Made by a program: the position numbers and the translations under genes
The notes under the pieces: generated by a model
What the model saw: the letters and a program-made list of their open reading frames with translations, nothing else
Database searches by the model: none
Told to the model about the DNA's origin: nothing
Shown here: positions 49,501 to 61,227 of the stretch, piece by piece
Position numbering within the stretch: the first letter of the stretch is position 1
Layout of the letters: each line of letters opens with the position of its first letter
Assembly (NCBI GenBank): GCA_964007475.1
Contig: OZ023273.1
Coordinates: forward strand, 52,125,351-52,189,350
Direction: 5' to 3'
Origin: Hybos culiciformis
Lineage: Eukaryota; Arthropoda; Insecta; Diptera; Hybotidae
Length of the DNA: 64,000 nucleotides

Positions 49501-52500
49501 TCATTTGTTCAGGAATAGGAGAGTACGGTGGCGATAAGCCTAATTTCACTAACTGTGATTCTAATATTGCTTTTCCAATTGCAGTTTGGACTACATTTGT
49601 GCGATCTAAGCAATCCATACAGTTAACACGAAAAACTGACCGCTGATCACAAATAATACCACGTTGATCTTTCCAATGAAAACCCATAGATCCAGCTTCT
49701 GGTCCTAAAGCCTCAATTAGAGCAGACACATTTTCGAATCGCATTCCTCTGCTAAAAAAATTAATAAATTAATTTCTTTAATAACAATCGATTGAATATT
49801 TGAATGTTAAAATTAGTAAATCATTTGAATTCGTTAATGGGATTTTATTTTTTCCAAACGAGGTCAATATTAAAAATTTTATGAATATCAAATTAAATTA
49901 CCAGTATTCGTGGAAATCAAAAGTTACGTAAACTAAGTTTTCACTATTATATTTTAACACATGATGTGAATATGCCTCCGCAATAACCTTTTCTTTTCCA
50001 GTTTGTTCCACTAAATTAATAATACAAACAGTTTTGTAGATTGATAATTCTTGCTCAAAATGTTTCTCGAAAGCAGTTTGTGTTATACTTTCGTCTGGAA
50101 ATTTAATGATAAATAAAATCAAATAAACCAATAAAAAATTAACAACAATGAAAATAGAAGCATTAACTACCCAGACGGTCTTGAATAAATACTAAAATTA
50201 ATTTTATTCTGTTAAGACAATGTTTTTAGATAACGGAATCTCAAGTATCTCAATATTATTTAGCCCAGGTAAAGGGGAAAATCCGGGGATCCCCGATCAC
50301 TTCATTCTAATCCAACCGACCCATTTGAGCATTAAATAAAGCTTCATATTTTTTGTACCTTTATCTAATCTAGGTGGAGGTCGATATTTATAACCAGGTT
50401 GACTCCAGTAAACTGGAACTGATCCCCTGACTTGAGTAAACGATAACTGATGATGACGAAAAGACAAAATTTGTTCAGTTTCAACGTAATTTGCACAATA
50501 ACCATTTTCATCAATACCACGACGTTTATATCTACAATTCAGTTTTTTGATTAATGATAAATATATTTTAATTCTAATATACAAAATATTTCTTAAATTC
50601 AGTTTTTTTGACAAATAAAAAAATTTATTGTTTCACCTTGTTCCAGCTCGCAGACGAGAGCGACGTGAAACCAAAGCTAACGTAAAACATTCATTTCCAA
50701 TTACACATTGCTCAACTTGAATAAAACCTTGAATTATTGGGAGAGTCCAAGTTTTGTCCTGAAAAAAAGTTATTTTTAGCTATCTGGTTTTAAGTCTTTA
50801 ATCATGATGAAATGATTTATAATAATAACCAAGCTACTGGCATACTGGATGTTTTCGGGAGTAAAAATTAAGATTTTTTAATTGTATATGTGAAAATTTA
50901 TGTTTATTTTAGATTTGATTACAGAGATGACTAATAGGGCGGTCCAGAATCAAGGCGATTACAACGGATTACGAGCGTAATACGAGCATATTCGATCTGT
51001 ATGTAACAAATTAAATTTTATTAAAATTGGTCCAGGTATCAAACATTTCGTACGTACATACAAACATTAATGAGCATATTTGAACATATTTGAACGGAAT
51101 AGAGAATAATCGCAGCTTGTTAAATTCGAAGTTTAAGCTTTCTACTGTGATCTGAGAACACTATTGGATTAATGGAAATGACAAATGAAAATTCTACCGT
51201 ATTGAAAATTCTACCGTATTGAATTAATCAATTTAAAAGACATATTATAGAAGCTGAAGAACTGCATTTAAACTCACATTAAATTTGGTAATATTTTCAA
51301 TCATATGTTTATTCCAGAAGAAACGTTCATCGTAACTAGTACCATTAGAATTTTCTCTTCTTTGCAAATTGTTGGTTATATCACTGTCAGGACAAAAATA
51401 AAAACTATCTGTATCGTCAAAAATTTTATGTAATTCTTCACTTATTCGTTTCTCAACTTTTGTTGGATCTTTAATGCCCACTGATGATTTAACCTGGCTT
51501 GAAGCAATAGCAGCTGCCTGTTGAGTTGTATTTTTAATTGTTGTTCCAGCACTTTTAACAGCCCCCCATGTCTTATTCATCAATTGATTAGATTCAAACA
51601 TTCGAGAGCTTCTTGATGGCGGAGTATTTGTAATTCTTAAAAAAAAAAATACATTAGGTTACAGAAATTTTTATTACATTAAGGTTTTGGCTAAATAATT
51701 TCACAAATAAAAAAAATATGTAGGTCTCATTGGATACTAAGAATTTTTTTTGTTGAATCCTTTATATAATTTAATTTTAAAAAAATATTTATTTTTAACA
51801 ATCCATACAACAAATGGCTTCTCGATGTGTATTGTATACAATATGAACCCAGAAACCATTTTTAGTATGCAATGAGACATCTGATATATATTTTCTGATA
51901 AAATATAAATAAAATAAACAGTAAGACTTTAATGTTTATGTTCTGAGATAAATATAAAATTTTGAAATACAGAATTTCTTTGAAAAATTACCCTTCAATT
52001 GCTAATATTTAAGGTATAAAATTATATTACCTGCGTCGAGGACGATAAGCATAACAAACAGTTCCGTTTCTAACTAAGGTACCTACCCTTTTCTAATTTT
52101 CTTATGAAAATTAGTATTTTCTAATATTAAAAAAATTAGTATCGTTTTTGATCTGGCTTAACGAGCACTGATGAGATAAATATAAACTCTGAAATCATCA
52201 TATATAACTACAGAACACTAAAATTATAACACTGATTTATTATAGCTTATGGCTGATTATCTATTAGGATATTTTTCGATGTAACTATAAAATTAAATTT
52301 GTTATTTACACACTAAGTTCTTAGACATAATTTAACCCAATGAATAAGTGAAATAAAAATCAACAATATCATGCTCTCATACTTCAATAAAAGTTAATTT
52401 ACATTAATGTTTTTATGAAAAATTAAGAAATTAAATGTGTGTGAAAAAACGTACATTTATACTAAATTTCTTCAATTCAAATATTCTTCTACCTTGAATT

Positions 52501-53657
52501 ATTATGGCGAGAACAAGCTATTAGCTGCGTATCTGGTTCATTCTCGCTTAAAATGCAAATACTTTTTATTCTGTAAACCAAATGGGGTGGATACAATACT
52601 CCAACTGGATGAACTTCTTTAATTATTATAAGATGTGGCTCATATACTCCAGGAAGTGTAACTGAACCAACTATTCCATGTGTAACTCCAATGCATTCAA
52701 TATCATCCACTGTAGATAAGTCCCAACCTTAAATGATACAAATTAAATAGGGAAGACATTAAGCATATAAGTAGGTACCAAACAAAATAAAAATCTACAT
52801 AAAATGTATAGGTAGGTAGATGGGTAGGTACAACATCTAGTCTGGGAAATAAGAATGAACGATATGAAATTGAAAAACAAAAATATTGCAACATTACTCA
52901 TTTATTCGCGAAATATTTTGACGCATAATAAATTTTTGTGAATAAGACAAGCTGTCGACAATATTAATTTATATAGAGTTTTTTCTTTGTTTTTAATTGT
53001 TTGCCATGGCCTTCAATATTCTTGACACTTGGCCAAGAAAAGAAATTTCAATAACAATAAATGCCGAAACAATTTCTATATTTTTTACTGGTTATGTAGG
53101 TACACAAACTCTAGATAAAAACTAGGTCATCAAGGATTTAAGGCTTTAAGAGGCGTAGGAATTTAATTAAAAAAAAATTAATTAGGTAGCTGAATGGCTG
53201 AATCACAAATTTTATCTAAACAAAAAAAAAAACAAACAAAGATTAATTTTTCAATCGCCCATTTTTCAGTTTTTTTTTCTATTTCAATGAAACCATATCA
53301 GCTGTTTTTTGTTTATTATTTTAAAATTTTGTATTAGGTACTTAGGTAGATATTTATATTTATTTTATTGAAGCAAAAAGGTAATGCAATATGCAATGGG
53401 TGCAAAGGGCAAGAAAGGCAGGAAGACAGACGAAAAATATTGTAGATACGTAGCGTAAAAAAATTTTAACAAAAAAAATCAATGAATTGAAAATTATGAA
53501 TAGCTAGGTATATGAAGAATCAAAAAAAATTTAACATTTTTAAGTGTTAACATTTCACACCTGCTTTAACTTCAAATTCAGAAGTACTTCGATGCCACCA
53601 TAAACTTTTTTCACGCTTCACAAAAATATAATAATTATCGGTTTGGAATACTTCCAT
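46537..53657 (-). CDS. INPP5F: Sac2 / INPP5F phosphoinositide 4-phosphatase
   Basis: Sac-domain phosphatase that removes the 4-phosphate from PI4P on early endosomes and is recruited by Rab5. I assembled 14 coding exons, all GT-AG and phase-consistent: 53657-53561, 52727-52493, 51635-51278, 50758-50637, 50531-50359, 50094-49902, 49751-49424, 49285-49215, 48800-48561, 48485-48169, 48114-47984, 47900-47323, 47257-47110, 46656-46537. They give 1036 residues; the human protein is about 1130. The N-terminus MEVFQTDNYYIFVKRE matches the family start. The catalytic CX5R motif is CMDCLDRT (C437-R443), preceded by RVN. Other landmarks are YKRRGIDENG, NYVETEQI, WANNGD and ISRQYAGT. The hSac2 domain follows (exons 9-11), then a low-complexity Ser-rich tail. 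No substitutions at catalytic positions are seen. The start lies 1.1 kb from PIK3R4 on the other strand. A possible extra cassette exon is listed at 52031-52069. Confidence 0.95.
52031..52069 (-). other. INPP5F: Possible 39-nt cassette exon in INPP5F intron 2
   Basis: On the minus strand, GTTAG precedes a 39-nt segment ending CGCAG and followed by the donor GTAATA. Inserted between exons 2 and 3 it keeps phase 2 and adds 13 residues (the reading across it is RNGTVCYAYRPRRR) with no stop. Its G+C content is above the intron background. The acceptor lacks a good pyrimidine tract. Both the shorter and longer forms are open. Confidence 0.4.
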
Positions 53658-54774
53658 TATTATTTTATTTTAATTAATTATTTAAGTATAATTTTTAAAA
53701 CTAAAAAAAAAAAAAAAACTACACCAAAAATATATAAATTTATAAAACTTGAATCAATAATAAGCAATAACAAATTAAAAAAGCTGCCAGAATCTAGAAT
53801 ATGTTATGTAATTATTGGATCACAAAATAAAGGTGACATCTACCGGTATTAAAATACAACCAACAACGGGCAATTGAAATGTTTAATTTATCGAAATATA
53901 TATGTACATTAAATAAAATCTCCGCAGATGTTGTCTTTGTTTTTATTTATTAATATTTTTAAATTTAAATATAAATTAAAATCCATTCATCATTTTTTTT
54001 ACACAAAATTCCAAATTCTAATAATCTTGGAAATTTTGAAATTTTATTCTCACCTTAACGGGCTGTCTACATTAGAGATTTAGAATCGCGCGTATTTATG
54101 AATGTATTCAATTTTTTCTGTTTCATTTATTAGTATTTGTGTGTGCTCAATATGCCACTGGGTTAGATTTACAGCATGCGATTTTTATACATTTTTCCAA
54201 ATTGTACCATTTTACTTGACTTAAATGTCAAATTAATAAAAAAAAAGCAAAATTTGTGAGAAATGTCAAAAAATACGCATGCTGAAAAATTATTCAAAAT
54301 CAGCATGCGTATTTTGCTGCGATTTTGGATTTTGTATAAAGATACACGAATACATTTAAAGAACAAAATCGCATGCAGGAAAAATACGCTAATGTAGACA
54401 CCTAGTAATGTGTTCATGTTTCAAGGCAAGCCGAGTTTTGCTTGCAACCGGCTTTCCGGTTAACCGAGGTCTTCTGTAAATTATTTTGTAAACAGTGGTA
54501 AACAATAATACTTTGTTTTGATTTTGAAGATGATTTGATGATTTGTTTTGACATAATAATTTATAAATTGATATAAATCAGAATTTTTGAACATTTCAGC
54601 TTGACTTGATTATTATTCTTATTTTGTTATATTTAATCTTTGTGGTTGATTGTGCATTTTAATTAAAATTTTTTAATAATAAAGAAAAAAAAAACTATAA
54701 TAATTATTAAGAAGAAAACAAAAAAAAACAATTTTAAGGATTTCAGTTTTGAAAAAAAAAAAGTACCTAAAAAA
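53658..54774. promoter_or_regulatory. Divergent INPP5F-PIK3R4 intergenic region
   Basis: The two start codons face away from each other across 1117 bp, which must hold both promoters and 5' UTRs. A MITE occupies about 54060-54401. The PIK3R4-proximal 370 bp is AT-rich with no clear TATA, and initiator sites cannot be assigned by eye. The 5' UTR of PIK3R4 is A-rich just before the ATG. Confidence 0.6.
54060..54402. mobile_element. MITE in the divergent promoter
   Basis: The left end GGCTGTCTACATTAGAGATT pairs with the right end, read inward GGTGTCTACATTAGCGTATT. Internal AGCATGCG(A/T)(A/T)TTT phrases also occur in both orientations. No open frame. The target duplication is not clear. Confidence 0.6.
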
Positions 54775-57700
54775 ATGGGGAACCAATTAGTTGGAATAGC
54801 ACCCTCACAAATATTTCCAGTCGAACACTATTTTTCAAATGGAGCTTTTAATGACAATTTGGTTTTCGATTCAAGGTAGCCTATACCTATATCTAACTAA
54901 ATTTTCACAGTAATAAATCCGTTTTTTTTTAGCATGGGAAGTACCAGATTTTTTAAAGTGGCGAAAGCGAAATGTGATGAAGGTTTGGTGGTGGTGAAAG
55001 TTTTCGTTAAACATGATCCTACTTTGCCATTGGAAGAGCATAAAACACGACTTGAACAAATTAAAAAATTATTGTCTAACGCAGTTAATTGCCTTCCATT
55101 CCAGAAAGTTGAGGTGATTAGCAAATTAATATTATGTAAATTAAAAAAAAAAAATCAAATATCACTTGAAGTTGAAGTAACGAATTAAGTAAGTAAATTT
55201 ACTTACCTACTGATTTTTTGGCCAACTCAACAAACCTTTTATTCAATTTAAGTAAAGACTTTGGATTGTTAATAATTCTGATAGTTTGAATAATGTATAT
55301 AGGATGCACCTACACTTACCAAGATATTTGAATGAAAAGTTTATAGGTATATATTTTTTTTAATTACAGCTAACTGACAAAGCGGGTTATATTGTGCGCG
55401 AATTTGTAAAACATAGCCTTTATGATAGAGTATCAACACGTCCGTTCTTAACAATTTTAGAAAAAAAATGGATTACATTTCAAATTTTATGCGCTCTTAA
55501 CCAATGTCACAAACAAAAAATTTGCCATGGAGACATTAAAGTAAGGTCTTATTGCTTTTCTTCTTGCTTTTCTTCTTGTTTTTATTGAAGATTAATTTTA
55601 TTTAAATGAACTATTTTTTTTTAGCTTGAAAATATTTTGATAACGTCGTGGAACTGGATTTTGTTGTCAGATTTTGCTTCATTTAAACCAACTTATTTAG
55701 CTGACGATAATCCTGCTGATTACACATATTTTTTTGACACAAGTCGTCGTCGAACTTGTTATATTGCTCCAGAACGGTAAGCAAATTATTTTTGAAGCTT
55801 ATTTAATAAAAATAAATAAACAAAGAGTCAAATTCAATTATGATTGTTATTTATCGTATAATTCACAAAAAATAATTTTTTTATTTAGATTCGTGAAGAC
55901 GTTAACAGTTGAAGGAACACAAGGTCTTGATTATCCGTTAGTTTCGGAATCAATAGTTATGTTGTCAGGAAATCTTCGTCCTGAAATGGACATATTCTCT
56001 GCTGGGTAAGATTTTTTTTTATGTATTCTAAACTTATTCTAAGCATTTTATTTTTTCAAATTTAAGGTGTGCTTTGTTGGAATTGTGGACAGAAGGTACT
56101 GCACCATTTGAATTTTCTCAGTTATTAGGATACAGACGAGGCGAAAAAGAATTAGTTAAAAAACATTTACAAGGTATTGAAAATGATAATCTTCGAATGT
56201 TATTGTCATCAATGTTGGATTTAGATCCAAAAAAACGAAAATATGCTGAAATCTATTTGGATGAAGAACGTGGAAATTTATTTCCAGAATATTTTTATTC
56301 ATTTTTACAATCTTATTTGCAAATGTTTTCATCAACACCCATCATGTCGCCCGATGATAAAATTTTACGCTTACATTCTGATATCGAACATTGTATTAAA
56401 GTACTAACACAGCGACCAAATCTGGATTCAAATTTAGAGGAAAAAATGGATTTGGATCGTTATTTTTGTATGCCAGAGCAAGATGGTTTAATTTTAATAA
56501 TAACAGTAGCCACATCATGTATTCGTGGACTACATCATTGCAATACGAAAATTGCTTGTTTGGAAATATTACAAAAGTTATCTGAATACACAACTTCGGA
56601 AACAATTTTAGATCGAATTTTACCTTACATTGTAAGTTAATTTTGTTATGAATATTAGTAAGCATTATATTGATTTTACATTTTTTTTTGTTCGAAAAAT
56701 TAATAAATTATTCATTGTTATTTTTAGTTGCATTTAGCTCAAGATTCTTCGTCTCGGGTGCAAGTTCAAGCCATCGATACATTAACTTTTTGTTTGGGCT
56801 TGGTTAAAGAAATACCCAGAAGTGATGCAAATGTATTTCCAGAGTATATTTTGCCAGCAATTTCTTCTCTTTCAACCGAACCGTCTACTATAGTCAGAGT
56901 ATCTTATGCTCGAAATATTGGTAACATTTTAATTTTTTTTTTATTTTTCAAAAAGATTACTGATTTTTTATGTTTTAGCTAAATTAGCTAAGACAGCAGT
57001 ATTCTTTTTGGAAGAAACTCAACGAAATTCTCCAAATGATATGCCAACTCGTCGTTATGAAGCTGAACTAAATGCTTTACATGAGATTATTCAACAAACT
57101 GTTTTAAGCTTATTGACAGATCAACAAGCTGTAGTAAAACAAACTTTAATTGAATCAGGAATTTATGAGTTGTGTGCATTTTTTGGAAAACATAAAGGTG
57201 ATATTATTCAGTATTCTCAGTAAAAAAATTTGTTATAAATAATTTTAATTTCAGCCAATGACGTCATTTTATCTCACATGATAACATTTCTTAATGATAA
57301 AGAGGACAAAAATTTACGTGGTTCGTTTTTCGAATCCATTATTGGTGTCGTTGGTTACGTTGGATGGCATTCGTCTGATATTTTAATGCCACTTCTACAA
57401 CAAGTGAGTTAATATTTACATTAAATAAAATTATACATTATTATATAATTATTTTTTCAGGGCTTGAGTGACAGTGAAGAATTTGTGATTGCTAAGGCCA
57501 TAAGATCAGGTAAATGTAAAATTCGATTCATTTTTTTTAGAATAAACATACACTGCACTGATTATAACTATTAGAAAAAAAAAAGTGCTGTTGTACATTT
57601 TTTAATCTAATTGAAATGCAACATTTTTTTTTTCAGCCACGGCTCTAGTCGACTTTGGGCTAATTCAGAAGCCTGCTCTTATCGATTTCATTTCTGAAAG

Positions 57701-60343
57701 TGCTTGTTATTTAATTCATCCTAATTTATGGATTCGTCATGAAGTTTGTGGCCTAATATCAACAACGGCTAGAAAATTAACAGCTATTGATGTACAATGT
57801 AAAATTATGCCTATCATCCAAAAATACTTAAGGACTCCATTGATTCAAGTCGAGAAACCGGAAATATTATTGGATTGTTTAAATACTCCAATACCTAGAA
57901 ATATTTATGACACGGTTATAAGATTTAACGATATTTGTTTGTTCATTAAAGCACTTGAAATTCGAGTTGAAATTCGTAATAAAATGTCAGCTGGAAGCCT
58001 ACCGCAATACGAGGATATGGGAATTACGTTGAAAAATCTATTTCGACGTTTGAATTCAGAAGGATTGAATGAAACCATTGAACTTCAATTGTTGGACTTG
58101 AAGTCAAATTTAGCTAAGCTTAGTAAAAATAAAATACACGAACCAAAATCAACAGCAAATGGAAGAATCGTTCTTAATAAAAAGAAAATTGTGTGCCACG
58201 ATTTTCATCTAGGAAGTGATAAGAGCACCAAAAATGATGGAAATCTTCGAAAACAAAGGCGACCAGAGGCTGCAAATGATCTCACAGCTAATGCTGATTG
58301 GCAGCATATATTTGGATCTAACGCAGCCGATAATCCGAATACTGCATCATCATCTCCAGATTCGGGAGCTATAACACAAAATCCAACATCTAATTCAGGC
58401 GGCACAATACCCACAACAACTTCATCCCTTATTGAATACAGTTTACCAGAAAGAAATTATTGGCAAGGTAGTCAGTTAATTGCTTAATGTATTTCTATTC
58501 TTTTTAAAACATTTAATAATTTTAATTTCAGAAAGGACATCAGCATGTAAAACTGAATTAGAAAATCTTAAAACAAAAATTAAATCAAGATATTCTAATT
58601 CAAATCAAAATCTTGATTGTAACCGTCGTTATTCATCGATTCCCCCTGGTTGGAGAATGACTGGTAAAAAATTTATTTTTGATTACTTCGTGATTAAAAT
58701 TTATTATGTACTATTTTTAAAGGAAATTTAATCGCCCATTTGCATGAGCATAGTGCGTCTATAATTAAAATGACTAGTTTGAAGCCTTATGGCCCGCTTT
58801 TTGCAAGTGGCAGTATTGATGGTACAGTTCGACTATGGGATTGCAATAAATTAAATGGAAACCAATCTATTAATAGATCGAGACAGGTTTATCAAGCAAA
58901 TACTCCTATTTATTCGGTAGCTGCATGTGATAGTGGTCAATCATTAGCGGTGGGAGGCAAAGATGGAAGCCTTTTGATAATGAGAATTGATAGAAATTCA
59001 TCAAAAATGGCTCTCCAGCAGGCTTTGCATTTGGATGGAAGTGTTAATGGAAGGTAATGCGTAATGGCTGTAAAATATAATAATTACGCTCCATTATTAT
59101 AATAATTATAACTTTTAGACATTAATTACATTATACTCTTTAATTTTAGTGGTCGAGATGATGGGCCAGTTGTCGATATACAGCCTTTTGAACAAAGTTC
59201 TCAAAGTGTAATAGTTTATGCAACTCTTTATGGTAATATTGTTGCCTGGGATATTCGTATGCAAGGCAGTGCTTGGACCTTACAAAATGAATTAAAACAC
59301 GGTGTTATAACTTCAATTTGCGCTGATCCCACCGGTTCTTGGTTGGCAGCCGGAACAAGTGGTGGGAAACACATTTGTTGGGACTTACGTTTCCGTTTAC
59401 CAATTGCCGAGGTGAGGCATCCATCTGATGCCTGGATTCGTAGAATTGCTTGTCATCCAACTGAACCGTCTTGTTTAATATCAGCATCTCAATCTAATAA
59501 TGAGGTGTCTATTTGGAACATTGAAACAGGACATCGTCAAACAGTTCTTTGGGCAAGTGCTGCTCCAGCATTGTCAAATACAAGTGTAAATAATCCATCA
59601 ACGAGCTGTGGCATTTTAACAGGAATTATTGATGAGTTGCCGTTTGTAATAACTGGTAGTTCAGATCAAAGAATACGTTATTGGGATTTAAATTCACCAG
59701 AAAACTCAATGTTGGTAGTACCGTCTTCGAAGGATAATCTCAATGATATTTCATTTATATATGAGTAAGCTTAAATAATTTTTAGATAAAAAAGTTGAAA
59801 AAAATTAAATTCAGAGTTTAATATTTCAACTTCATAGTAATTTGGGAATATTTAAAATAACCTGGAATTAAAAAAAAAATTATGACAATTTAACATTTAT
59901 CTTTGTTTGAAACTTTTCGAAGAGCTAAACAATTTCGATATTGTTAATTTATTCTAGCAATTAGGTTTTTACAACAAAATTGCGTCACCTAAATAAAGTT
60001 GAACAACCTATTTTTCTGTAGATTTTTGGTTATTAAATGCATTTTTTGAATCTGCATCAGTATTGTTTTTTAACTTTCTTGTAAGGCTTTTTATATAAAA
60101 TAACAAATTTTGCTTTTTATTTTTAGATCTAGCTTAATAGATGGAAGCAGAGTTATACAAGAGAAAATAGTAAGCTTATCTGGTTCTAATGAAAATATGA
60201 CAATACGGAACACTGAAGAGCCTCCTAGATCTGGACCAGAAATGCCGTCATCAAGTCATAATGATGCAATTACAGATTTATTAAAAACAGATGCGTACGT
60301 AGTTTCCTCATCCAGAGATGGCGTCATAAAAATATGGAAATAA
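54775..60343 (+). CDS. PIK3R4: VPS15 / PIK3R4, regulatory subunit of class III PI3-kinase
   Basis: Scaffold kinase-like subunit that binds VPS34 and Beclin-1 to make PI3P in endocytosis and autophagy. Fifteen coding exons in consistent phase: 54775-54875, 54933-55113, 55370-55540, 55625-55776, 55889-56005, 56067-56631, 56728-56920, 56979-57197, 57255-57403, 57461-57509, 57637-58467, 58532-58663, 58723-59053, 59150-59764, 60127-60343. They give 1340 residues; human has 1358. [17 protein letters not shown] carries the N-myristoylation Gly2. The kinase domain lacks a glycine loop ([10 protein letters not shown]), keeps Lys in VVVKVF (K56) and HGDIKLEN (147-154), and has DFA for DFG (167-169), as usual for VPS15; the activation-segment [12 protein letters not shown] follows. 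HEAT repeats fill about 430-760. A variable Ser/Asn-rich linker precedes the C-terminal WD40 propeller (about 955-1340), which ends [11 protein letters not shown]. All family landmarks are intact. Confidence 0.96.
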
Positions 60344-61227
60344 AATGTTCTATCTTTAAGATAAATTTATATTTTTTTTATTTATTTATTAATTTTTAAG
60401 TTTATTATCCATTAAAATTTCATTTATTAAAATATAATAATATTATAAATTATAAATAATTAAACTATAAAATTATAATAACGTTACACAAATATTAATT
60501 TCAATTAACCTTATTCAAAAAGTAGTAGATCCAAATAGGTTTTTAAGCTAATTTCCAAAATTCTTTTTAATAACTCAAAATATTGTTAATTTTTACTGTA
60601 ATAGGCTAATATACATAGGTATTACACAGATAAATATTTTACAATCCAAAGCTTGTATAATTAAATGTCTTATAACTTACTGTTTTGATATTTCTTTAAT
60701 CATAAAAAAACTTGAAATTATTTTATGAAATTTTACAAAAATCTGAAAAAGAAAAATTTTCGGAACAAGTTTGTTTTTGGCTTGATTGACCAATGCTTAG
60801 AGAAATTACAGAAGAAATTGTTGCATACATAACACAGCATTTGTTTTTTTTTGGAAGTCATCTCATTTACGTAATTTTCTTGGAAGACGAAAAATAAAAT
60901 AGCTGGTTGCGTTTTTATATAATTACTACGGTATTACATACGGTTTGCATCCAACTAAGGAAATTTGAATTCTTTTTATTTACACATCGTATTGAAGGAA
61001 AAGTTTATAAAATTAAGATAGACAAGAAATTGCTAAAACGGATAAAATTCAATTCTTTTTAATCATACATCTTGCTTAAATGAAATTATGATAGACAAAA
61101 AACTACGAAAATCGGGAGACCCCGCAGACCGGATGAATACGTGCAAATTAATCCAATAATCACAATCTAAAAGTGGAAATGTTGATTTTCAAATAATATA
61201 AAATAAAATTCGTTACTACATTAAAAA
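60344..61227. other. Convergent intergenic region, PIK3R4 and SEC20 3' ends
   Basis: The two genes run tail to tail over 884 bp. No AATAAA is obvious close to either stop; ATTAAA variants occur at about 60411 and 60427 for PIK3R4. No gene or repeat is recognised. Confidence 0.5.

Noticed and set aside
50937..51110. G+C-richer patch in INPP5F intron 3 (GGCGGTCCAGAATCAAGGCG...)
   Set aside because: Unusual composition, but no open frame with splice sites and no inverted ends found; left undescribed as a feature.
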